NCBI GenBank assembly: GCA_041859375.1
Contig: JBHEKP010000383.1
Span: 1-6,406, forward strand
Direction of reading: 5' to 3'
Origin: JBHEKP01 sp041859375
GTDB taxonomy: Bacteria; Hydrogenedentota; Hydrogenedentia; Hydrogenedentales; CAITNO01
DNA: 6,406 nt
A program made the position numbers and the translations under genes. Shown here piece by piece: positions 1 through 6,186 of this stretch (positions are counted from its first letter, which is position 1; each line of letters starts with the position of its first letter). The notes under the pieces are model-generated. The model worked only from the letters and a program-made list of their open reading frames with translations, did no database searches and was not told the origin of the DNA.

Positions 1-729
1 CTGGCCGACCTGCACGCGCACCTGGACAACAGCACGATTGAGGCGGCGGCGGCGCTGGCCCGCGAGCGGGGCGTTACGCTGGGCGTGGTGGAGCACGCGG
101 GCACGGAGGAGAACAAGTACCCCGTGGTGCTTTCCAGCGACGCGGAACTGCTGGCCTATACCGCCATGCTCGACGGGCACGGCGTGTACAAGGGCGTTCA
201 AGCGGAGTGGCTGGACTGGAAAGAGTGCTTCAGCCGCGACGCGCTGGCCACGCTGGACTATGTGCTCACGGACACGATGACCTTCCCCGGACCGGACGGC
301 AAACGGATGAAAATGTGGGAGGACGGCGCCGACATGGGCGCGCCCAGCACCTTCATGGACCGCTACGTGGACTGGCACGTGCGGATTATCGAGACCATGT
401 CAGCCGACATCCTGGCGAACACCTCCTGGCTGCCCCCCCTCTTCGCGGCGGACTACGATGTCCACTGGACCCGGGAACGGGTCCGGCGCGTGGCCGAGGC
501 GGCCCGGAAAAACGGGGTGGCGCTGGAGATCAGCAGCGGCTTCAAGCTGCCCCGCATGTCCTTCCTCCGCGTTGCGCGGGAATGCGGCGTGAAGTTCTCC
601 TTCGGCTCCAACGGCCGGTACCCGAACATGGCAAAACTGGACTACTCCCTGTCCATGGCGGCGGAACTGGAACTGAAGGGCAGGGACATCTACCTGCCCG
701 GCACGGCCCCGTCCCGCGCCGTTTCGTGA
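1..729 (+). CDS. PHP-domain-like protein, 5'-truncated by window edge
   Basis: The reading frame is open from base 1 and ends at TGA 727-729, giving 242 visible residues; the start codon is outside the window. The first visible residues contain D3-L-H5-A-H7-L, the DxHxH metal-binding motif that opens PHP (polymerase and histidinol phosphatase) domains, so little of the domain is probably missing. Other recognisable positions are E31-H32 (V-E-H-A-G), E69 (Q-A-E-W), the segment D-I-L-A-N140-T-S-W-L-P, L-E176-I-S-S, and F-G-S-N-G-R at 201-206. PHP proteins are TIM-barrel-like metal-dependent phosphoesterases. Here two usual ligand motifs look altered: the histidine expected near N140 is Asn, and the usual G-S-D-A-H is G-S-N-G-R. 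It may therefore bind fewer metals or have a different activity. There is no substrate evidence. The gene converges on the ABC-transporter operon and is not part of it. An internal ATG at base 85 is not the start, because it would remove the DxHxH motif. Confidence 0.75.
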   Translation: MADLHAHLDNSTIEAAAALARERGVTLGVVEHAGTEENKYPVVLSSDAELLAYTAMLDGHGVYKGVQAEWLDWKECFSRDALATLDYVLTDTMTFPGPDGKRMKMWEDGADMGAPSTFMDRYVDWHVRIIETMSADILANTSWLPPLFAADYDVHWTRERVRRVAEAARKNGVALEISSGFKLPRMSFLRVARECGVKFSFGSNGRYPNMAKLDYSLSMAAELELKGRDIYLPGTAPSRAVS

Positions 730-744
730 CAGCAGCGCCGCGGT

Positions 745-1605
745 TCAGCCCTTCATCCCGGTCATGGTGATCCCCTCCACAAAGACACGCTGGGACAGGA
801 AGAACAGCGCCAGCACGGGCAGGGTCATCATGGTGGCGGCGGCGAAGAGCAGGGGCCATTCGCTGCCGTGGTTCAGCATGAAGGTTTGCAGCCCCAGCGC
901 CAGGGGCATTTTGTCCATGGAGTGGATATAGATCAGCGGCCCCATGAAATCGTTCCACGCCCCCACAGTCTGGAACAGCACCACCGCCACCACGGCGGGC
1001 CGCACCTGCGGCAAAAGCACCCGGAAATAGGCGGTGAACGGCCCCGCCCCGTCAATCATGGCCGCATCGTCCAGTTCGCGGGGCACCCCCCGGAAAAACT
1101 GGCGCAGCAGGAAGATGTAGAAGGGCGCGCCGAACCACGCGGGCACCCACAGCGGCTTGAAGGTGTTCACCCAGCCCAGCCACGAAAAGATGAGGTACAC
1201 CGGGGCCATGGTCACCTGGGGCGGCAGCATCATCGTGGACAGGAGCACAAAGAACACCGCATCACGCCCCGGCCACTGGAACCGGGAGAAGCCATAGGCC
1301 ACCAGCGGGCACACCACGGCCACGCCGACAACGTTGAGCAACACTATCCACAGGGTGTTCAGAAACCACAGGTAGAAGTCGGCGCGCTCGAAGACCTTCG
1401 TGAAATTGCCCCACACCACGGGGTCGGGCACGAGGACGCGGGCCAGCGTGGACACGTCCTGCACCTGCGCCTCCGACTTGAGCGCCGTCACCACCATGCC
1501 GTAGAGCGGCAGCGCGAAGAGCGCCACCAGCACGGCCAGCAGCAGGTGGGTCGCGGCGATTTTCGCGTCGCGCCTTTTCGCGCCAAGGCGGTTATTCGTG
1601 CTCAT
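745..1605 (-). CDS. Carbohydrate ABC transporter permease, MalG/AraQ-like (CUT1)
   Basis: This is an inner-membrane permease subunit of a type I (CUT1-like) sugar importer, expected to pair with the MalF-like half encoded just upstream. It has 286 residues, the usual length for the family. Hydrophobic segments lie at about 18-41, 81-104, 115-140, 150-170, 200-222 and 252-272. The cytoplasmic EAA coupling loop at 177-199 reads E-L-D-D-A-A-M-I-D-G-A-G with F194 and L-L-P at its end, matching the family pattern that docks on the ATPase. The C-terminus (E-G-I-T-M-T-G-M-K-G) is typical of MalG homologues. The start at 1605 is supported by a strong Shine-Dalgarno GGAGGTG at 1620-1614, 8 bases upstream. 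That site lies inside the end of the preceding gene, with which this gene overlaps by 14 bases, so the two are co-transcribed. The true sugar is unknown. No ATPase gene follows; the next gene (PHP-like) is convergent. Confidence 0.92.
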   Translation of the reverse strand: MSTNNRLGAKRRDAKIAATHLLLAVLVALFALPLYGMVVTALKSEAQVQDVSTLARVLVPDPVVWGNFTKVFERADFYLWFLNTLWIVLLNVVGVAVVCPLVAYGFSRFQWPGRDAVFFVLLSTMMLPPQVTMAPVYLIFSWLGWVNTFKPLWVPAWFGAPFYIFLLRQFFRGVPRELDDAAMIDGAGPFTAYFRVLLPQVRPAVVAVVLFQTVGAWNDFMGPLIYIHSMDKMPLALGLQTFMLNHGSEWPLLFAAATMMTLPVLALFFLSQRVFVEGITMTGMKG

Positions 1606-3961
1606 AGTGCACCCACCTCCGGGAGACGCGCATCTGCCACAGGCAGACCGCCACGGTCAGCACGAAGAGCACCCACGCCATCGCGGACGCATAGCCCATC
1701 TCAAAATAGCGGAAGGCGCGGTGGAACAGGTACAGCGCGTAGAACAGCAGCGAGTCGCCCGGCGCGTTGATGATGTAGGCCTGCGTGAAAATCTGGAGCG
1801 CGCCGATGGTGCCCATAATCCATATGAACAGGGCGTGCGGCGTGAGCAGCGGCAGGGTGATCCGGAAAAAGCGCTGCACCGGTCCCGCGCCGTCCATCGC
1901 GGCGGCCTCATACACCTGGCGCGGCAGCGACTGGAGCCCCGCCAGCCAGATGATGACCGTGCCCCCGCAGCCCCACACGAGCATGAGAATCAGGCCGGGC
2001 TTGGCCCATTCGGGCTGGCTGAACCAGCCCGGCGCGGAAAGGCCGAGGGGGCGCAGCGCCCAGTTGACGGCGTGGTTCACAAAACCCGTCTCGGGGTTGA
2101 GCATCCATATCCAGACAATCGCCGACACCACTGCGGGCACCATCACCGGCACATAGAGGAGGGCGCGGTAGGCGCGGATGCCGCGCACCTTTGCGTTGAG
2201 CAGCACCGCCAGCAGCAGGCTCGCCGCCATGGACAGGGGCACGCCGAAAACCACGATGTACAGTGTGTTCCACAGGCCCTTCCAAAAGAGGGGGTCATTG
2301 GCGCGCCAGCCGTCCGCGTCGCAGTGCGCGCCGAACATGCGCGCCCAGTTTTCCGCCCCGGTGAACTCGGGCGGGTGGATCACGTCATAGCGGCAGAAGG
2401 CGATCATGGCGGAAAAGAGCATCGGACCGATCATGAACAGCAGGAATCCGGCGGCCCAGGGCGCCACGCAGAGCATGCCCTCCAGGGCGCGGCGGCGCTC
2501 CAGACCGCCCATGCCCCTGAGCCGGCCGCCCGTCCACGCCGCCCACGCACCCAGCAGCAGCGCCACAATTCCGGCGACCCACCATGCCATGGCGCGGGGG
2601 GAAAGCACCGGCCCGGCGGGTGGCTTGTGGTACCGGTCCAGCGAGGACTGAACGCGCCGCTGCTGCAGGTCGAGCGCCTCCTTCGGCGTGCGGATGTGGA
2701 AGATGGCGTCCATCATCGCCGTGACCTGGGCGTCCCACAGTTCGGTGCAGGCCACGGACACGGGCGGGTGCTTGCAGTGGGGCAGCACGTCCAGGCACAC
2801 CTGGTTGGCCCGCTGGAACTTCTCCGGCAGCCACGTGTTCAGCAGTTCCGTCACCTTTTCGTTGACCCGGCGGTTGGCGCTGTACGCGGACAGGCAGAAG
2901 GAACCGGGGCCCATCTCCTCCTCGGAAAAACGCTGCTGCTCCACCGTGATGATGCGCCAGGCCTCCTCCGAGCACATCCACTTGCTGAAGGTCCACGCCT
3001 CCTCGGGATGGCGCGAGTCCTTCGGAAGCACCCACGCGAAGCCGCCCGACCAGGACACGGGCTCCATGCCCTCTTTCGCCGCGGGCGGCAGCGACACCTC
3101 CACGTCCAAGTCCGGCTTGTACCGCGCAATCGTGTCCAGATAATAGCCGCCGTTGAACTGCATGGCGAGGCGGCCCGACAGGAAGGGATCGCCGATGCCC
3201 TCTATCTGCGCCGAGGACTGGAACGACTGCACCCGGTCCGCGCCGCCCACGGCGTCGTAGGTTTTCACCATCCAGTCCAGCGCCCCCAGCACGGGGGGTG
3301 AGCTGACCTGCGCCGTGCGCCCGTCCGGCGAAAACCATTCCGCGCCGTTCTGCCATGCGTAGAGGTACAGCCACGCGTTGCCGTAGTTTGGCGCGAACCC
3401 AAGCGTCTCGTAACGCCCCCGGCGTTCATCGTACTTCGTCATCGCCGCGGCCATCGCCACCAGCTCGTCCCAGGTGCGCGGGGGGCGGTCATAGCCCGCG
3501 GCGCGGAGCATGGGCATGTTGCAGAACAACACCCGCCCGTCAATGTTCCACGCCAGGCAGTAGGTCTTCCCCTCCCACATGCACACCTCGCGCAGGCCGG
3601 GATAGTATTCGTTCAGATCAATGCCGTCGCGGGCGATGAGGTCGTCTATGGGCCGGAAGGCCCCGCGCGAGGCCCACATGCCCAGTGCGTGGCGGCTGAA
3701 CCAAAGCAGATCGGGGGGCGTGCCCGCCACCACCGCCGTGAGAAGTTTTTGCGGATCCAGATCGCCCTGCCCGCCCGGCGTGCCCACCTTCACCCGGATG
3801 TGCGGATGGAGCCGCTCAAATTCGCGGATGGCGTCGAAGGTGCCGTGCCACGCACGCGCCTCCACCAGCCCCCACAACTCAATGGTGACCGGCTCCTTCT
3901 CCGCCGCAAAGGCGGAGGCGCAACAGGCCGCAAGGGCCAACAGCACAAAAATATGCCTCAT
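1592..3961 (-). CDS. Fused extracellular solute-binding protein (family 1) and MalF-like ABC permease
   Basis: One uninterrupted 789-codon frame joins two components that are normally separate. Residues 1-20 are a signal sequence (M-R-H then I-F-V-L-L-A-L-A-A-C-C-A-S-A-F-A), with a possible lipobox L-A-A-C13 and an alternative signal-peptidase I site after A-F-A. Residues about 21-445 form a family-1 sugar-binding domain: I-E-L-W-G near the start, G-T-P-P-D, P-P-R-T-W-D-E-L around 160-167, G-R-L-A-M at 263-267, and G-G-F-A-W-V-L-P-K. Residues 458-476 are an extra membrane segment, followed by an Arg-rich loop (R480, R482, R489-491). Residues 495-789 are a complete MalF-type permease with six segments (about 495-521, 562-588, 598-621, 654-677, 708-732, 758-777) and a textbook EAA loop, Y-E-A-A-A-M-D-G-A at 684-692. 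It would capture and translocate a sugar, with the MalG-like protein as the other half. The start at 3961 is chosen because its ATG overlaps the upstream stop as ATGA and is preceded by GGCGG 5 bases away. The in-frame ATG at 3973 would add four residues and has a poorer ribosome site. Confidence 0.9.
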   Translation of the reverse strand: MRHIFVLLALAACCASAFAAEKEPVTIELWGLVEARAWHGTFDAIREFERLHPHIRVKVGTPGGQGDLDPQKLLTAVVAGTPPDLLWFSRHALGMWASRGAFRPIDDLIARDGIDLNEYYPGLREVCMWEGKTYCLAWNIDGRVLFCNMPMLRAAGYDRPPRTWDELVAMAAAMTKYDERRGRYETLGFAPNYGNAWLYLYAWQNGAEWFSPDGRTAQVSSPPVLGALDWMVKTYDAVGGADRVQSFQSSAQIEGIGDPFLSGRLAMQFNGGYYLDTIARYKPDLDVEVSLPPAAKEGMEPVSWSGGFAWVLPKDSRHPEEAWTFSKWMCSEEAWRIITVEQQRFSEEEMGPGSFCLSAYSANRRVNEKVTELLNTWLPEKFQRANQVCLDVLPHCKHPPVSVACTELWDAQVTAMMDAIFHIRTPKEALDLQQRRVQSSLDRYHKPPAGPVLSPRAMAWWVAGIVALLLGAWAAWTGGRLRGMGGLERRRALEGMLCVAPWAAGFLLFMIGPMLFSAMIAFCRYDVIHPPEFTGAENWARMFGAHCDADGWRANDPLFWKGLWNTLYIVVFGVPLSMAASLLLAVLLNAKVRGIRAYRALLYVPVMVPAVVSAIVWIWMLNPETGFVNHAVNWALRPLGLSAPGWFSQPEWAKPGLILMLVWGCGGTVIIWLAGLQSLPRQVYEAAAMDGAGPVQRFFRITLPLLTPHALFIWIMGTIGALQIFTQAYIINAPGDSLLFYALYLFHRAFRYFEMGYASAMAWVLFVLTVAVCLWQMRVSRRWVHYEHE
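1614..1620 (-). promoter_or_regulatory. Ribosome binding site of the MalG-like permease, inside the upstream gene
   Basis: GGAGGTG at 1620-1614 lies 8 bases before ATG 1605-1603. It is embedded in the Arg-Trp-Val codons near the end of the fusion gene. It confirms the MalG start and gives the second permease its own initiation signal within the 14-base overlap. Confidence 0.8.
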
Positions 3962-6027
3962 TTTTCCCGCCATGCCGCATCCATCTTTGCCGGAAGCTCC
4001 GGAAACACGGTTTCACCGCCGTAGCGCACGGTCTTGAGCTGTTCAAAGGCCGTGCGGGCCCGCTCTGGGGTGGACAGATCCGCACCCGCGAGGTGGTCCA
4101 AATACTTGTCCAACCCTTCTTTCATGGTCGGCGGGGTGTCGCCGCGTTCCGCGAGGTCACGGGCCAGCGCGCGCAGGGTCTCCTTCGGCCTCATATGCAG
4201 CCGGAGCCGCCACACCGTCTCCTCCGGCGTGACCACACGCACATGCGGCGCGAGCCGGTCCACGCACCAGCCCACAGGCTCAAAGCCCCGCCGCGCCTCC
4301 GGATCGCGCGCGGCCTTTTCCTGCTCCACCTCCTCGGCGAGGATGTCTTTGGCCGTGTCGGCCTTTTTGAAAAAGGACCAGGTGTGCGCTGTGACCCAGT
4401 CTATGTGCGCCTCCGACACGGGATGTCCCGCGTGTTCGGACTCGTTGATCAGCTTTGCCAGCAGAGCGGGCGGGCCGTTGTTCGCCGTCTTTGACATGTT
4501 GTTCCAGAGGGCGTAGCGCGCCGACACCACGGGCAGCGGGTCGCCCTTCGCGTTCTCCACCCAAATCACCCCGCCCTGGCCCGCGTTGTAGGGGTAATAC
4601 TGGAGCACCATGATGCCCGCCAGGCCGGGAATGCGTTTCGCGTAAATGTCATAGGCGCGCCGCGCCGCGTCGCCCTTCCAGTCCATGGTGAGCACAATGA
4701 GCACGCGTATGCCCAGTTTTTCAAAATAGGGAGCGAACTGGTCCACCTTCCGCTCCAGATGCGCGAAACGGTCCCCTTCCGCGTCCTGTCCGTATTCGTC
4801 GGGATAGTAGTAACCGCCGCCGAAGGAGATCATCTGGTCGTTCGGCGACTGGGTGGCGGCCAGTTCCGCCAGCGCCATTGGCGCTATCTGCGCAAGCTGC
4901 TCCGCCGGAAACGACCAGCCCATGGGGAAGCGGCCCCGTCCCGGCGCGCGCCAGTAGCTCCCGTTGTGGATGTAGTCCCCCATCGCCCACTGTACGTTGT
5001 CGCCGTCGGTGGTGACAAAGGAGGTGAAATGGGTGTCCACCGGCCAGTCCAGTTCCAGGGGCTCCACCCCGGAACGGCGGTTCAGGCGCAGCCGCTCCCA
5101 GGGCAAGTCCGTGCCCGCGCGCAGGCTGCCCGTGGCTGGCAGGTTCATGCACCAGTTGGATGCTGTGTGGAAATGGGCGAAGCGGGTAAGCTGGGAGGTC
5201 ATCACATGCTCGTCGCCGCCGTTCCACCCCATGACCGGCGTGTCCGGCTCCATCCAGCGGTATACCTCGTCCGTGAAGGGGGACACGCCGAAGACCACCA
5301 GCGACCCCGTGGCGATGGCGTAGTCGCGCAGGTGGGGCACCTTCGGATCAATCACATGCACCAGTTTCCGCGAGAACTTGTCCCGGTGGTTTTCAAAGCA
5401 CCAGCGCTCGTCCCTGTCGCGCGCGTCCAGCAGCAGCGGCAACCCCAAATCGCGCAGGAAGGGCTCGGCCTTCTCCTCGATAATCACCGCGTCCATCGGC
5501 CCCGCAAGGCTTGTGGCCGTGTTCACTGAGTTGTTGTACCCCGCCGCGCCCGGCGCGGGTGCCGCGTCAAAGGCCTGGCGCTTGCTTGGATCAGCACGGT
5601 AAAGGATGTAGCCCTTGATCAGGCCCTCCCCGTGGAGTTTCTGCACCAGCCGTCCGAGATCACTCCGGGGATCCGCCGATGCCGCACCCGGCTGCGGCAT
5701 CGCAATACCCGCCCCGGACAGGTGCGCGCGCCACGCCCGGTAGGAGGGGTTGCCCTCCAGTCCCACCCACATCAGCGGCCCCTCCCCTGTTTCACGGGCC
5801 TTGAGCGCCAGCAACCCCGAAACAGACTGGACCAGAAAAGCGGCCGGCCCCCGCTCCCCGCCGGGGTCACCCTCATGGAGGGGGGGCATTCCGTGCAACT
5901 CCCCCACGGATATCAACTCCCCGGGCTTGGGCATCTTCACCCACCACTCCGGCAACGGCTCCCCGCCAAACCCCCAACACGGCACCATTGCCGCCAAAAC
6001 CAGCAATGAAACCACACGGCACGCCAT
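3958..6027 (-). CDS. Secreted GxGYxYP-family protein (putative glycoside hydrolase)
   Basis: This 689-residue protein is probably exported. Its N-terminus (M-A-C-R, then a hydrophobic run at about 5-20 ending W-G-F-G-G) looks like a signal peptide. The family signature is visible as F-G-G-G-Y-Y-Y-P at 402-409. Upstream of it is the acidic motif T-T-D-G-D-N-V-Q-W (339-347), also typical of this family. Residues about 35-330 correspond to the N-terminal GxGYxYP_N-type region and about 330-560 to the C-terminal putative glycoside hydrolase domain. The last ~100 residues (P-V-G-W-C-V-D-R-L, then V-V-T-P-E-E) form a tail I cannot assign to a separate domain. The GxGYxYP family is annotated as a putative glycoside hydrolase from sequence features; I know of no firmly established substrate, so activity is inferred. 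It is the first gene of the operon, with a near-perfect Shine-Dalgarno AAGGAGGTG (6041-6033) five bases before ATG 6027-6025. Its TGA (3960-3958) overlaps the next ATG. D341, D343 and the YYYP region are the residues to examine for catalysis. Confidence 0.85.
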   Translation of the reverse strand: MACRVVSLLVLAAMVPCWGFGGEPLPEWWVKMPKPGELISVGELHGMPPLHEGDPGGERGPAAFLVQSVSGLLALKARETGEGPLMWVGLEGNPSYRAWRAHLSGAGIAMPQPGAASADPRSDLGRLVQKLHGEGLIKGYILYRADPSKRQAFDAAPAPGAAGYNNSVNTATSLAGPMDAVIIEEKAEPFLRDLGLPLLLDARDRDERWCFENHRDKFSRKLVHVIDPKVPHLRDYAIATGSLVVFGVSPFTDEVYRWMEPDTPVMGWNGGDEHVMTSQLTRFAHFHTASNWCMNLPATGSLRAGTDLPWERLRLNRRSGVEPLELDWPVDTHFTSFVTTDGDNVQWAMGDYIHNGSYWRAPGRGRFPMGWSFPAEQLAQIAPMALAELAATQSPNDQMISFGGGYYYPDEYGQDAEGDRFAHLERKVDQFAPYFEKLGIRVLIVLTMDWKGDAARRAYDIYAKRIPGLAGIMVLQYYPYNAGQGGVIWVENAKGDPLPVVSARYALWNNMSKTANNGPPALLAKLINESEHAGHPVSEAHIDWVTAHTWSFFKKADTAKDILAEEVEQEKAARDPEARRGFEPVGWCVDRLAPHVRVVTPEETVWRLRLHMRPKETLRALARDLAERGDTPPTMKEGLDKYLDHLAGADLSTPERARTAFEQLKTVRYGGETVFPELPAKMDAAWREK

Positions 6028-6032
6028 AACAA

Positions 6033-6041
6033 CACCTCCTT
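6033..6041 (-). promoter_or_regulatory. Ribosome binding site of the GxGYxYP gene
   Basis: AAGGAGGTG, an almost full anti-16S complement, ends five bases before ATG 6027-6025. It fixes the start of the 689-residue protein and suggests efficient initiation of the first operon gene. Confidence 0.85.
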
Positions 6042-6042
6042 G

Positions 6043-6055
6043 ACTTGCCGCAAGT
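6043..6055. promoter_or_regulatory. Perfect 13-base palindrome, possible operator
   Basis: ACTTGC-C-GCAAGT is a perfect inverted repeat with 6-bp arms around one central base. It overlaps the last three bases of the proposed -10 element and ends two bases before the operon's Shine-Dalgarno. A repressor bound here would block initiation. A dimeric sugar-responsive regulator would fit the operon, but no regulator gene is in view. The stem is too short and lacks a T-tract, so it is not a terminator. Confidence 0.35.
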
Positions 6056-6061
6056 GTAGCA
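6053..6061 (-). promoter_or_regulatory. Possible extended -10 promoter element for the operon
   Basis: On the minus strand 6061-6053 reads TGC-TACACT, an extended -10 pattern (TGn followed by TACACT, 4 of 6 matches to TATAAT). It sits between the upstream terminator and the Shine-Dalgarno at 6041-6033, where a promoter is needed. No convincing -35 hexamer lies 16-18 bases upstream (CACCTC occupies the 17-base position), so either the extended -10 compensates, an activator is required, or the call is wrong. The implied leader would be only about 20 bases. Confidence 0.35.
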
Positions 6062-6123
6062 TAGGCGGAAATCTTGAGGTGGGACGGCCTTCATCAGATC
6101 ACCCCTAGACTCATCACCGCTTC

Positions 6124-6157
6124 AATAAAACGCGCGCCGGGACGTTCCCGGCGCGCG
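6124..6157 (-). terminator. Rho-independent terminator of the right-edge gene
   Basis: A perfect 12-bp inverted repeat pairs 6131-6142 with 6146-6157 (arms CGCGCGCCGGGA and TCCCGGCGCGCG) around a 3-base loop. On the minus strand the stem is followed at once by TTTTATT (6130-6124), so it terminates minus-strand transcription. No T-tract follows the stem on the plus strand. It lies 29 bases past the stop at 6187 and upstream of the GxGYxYP operon. The operon therefore probably has its own promoter and is not read from the right-edge gene. Confidence 0.88.
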
Positions 6158-6186
6158 GCATGGTCGTTCCTCGAAACACGGCGATC

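Noticed and set aside
38..280. Arg-rich plus-strand frame inside the PHP gene
   Set aside because: Shadow frame; the DxHxH-bearing frame is clearly the coding one.
868..1770. 300-codon plus-strand frame opposite the MalG-like gene
   Set aside because: Composition is biased (His/Gln/Arg-rich) and there is no motif; it spans two real genes on the other strand.
1598..3301. 567-codon plus-strand open frame antisense to the fusion gene
   Set aside because: It is a shadow in GC-rich DNA: the product is dominated by His, Arg, Gln and Gly with no domain, while the opposite strand has clear transporter motifs.
3958..3973. A-run GGGAAAAATGA at the first junction as a programmed -1 frameshift making an even larger fusion
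   Set aside because: The downstream frame is -1, but the bases do not form a canonical X-XXY-YYZ slippery heptamer, and the new frame begins with a clear signal peptide and an ATGA restart, so reinitiation is simpler.
4759..5529. 256-codon plus-strand frame opposite the GxGYxYP gene
   Set aside because: No recognisable domain, and it lies wholly within a convincing gene with a perfect ribosome site.
5873..6094. Minus-strand Cys-rich small frame covering the operon leader
   Set aside because: It overlaps the start of the GxGYxYP gene in another frame, runs through the Shine-Dalgarno and has no ribosome site of its own.
6131..6157. Hairpin as a plus-strand or bidirectional terminator or attenuator of the operon
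   Set aside because: A T-tract follows only on the minus strand, and the hairpin lies upstream of the proposed promoter, so it fits as the end of the right-edge gene.
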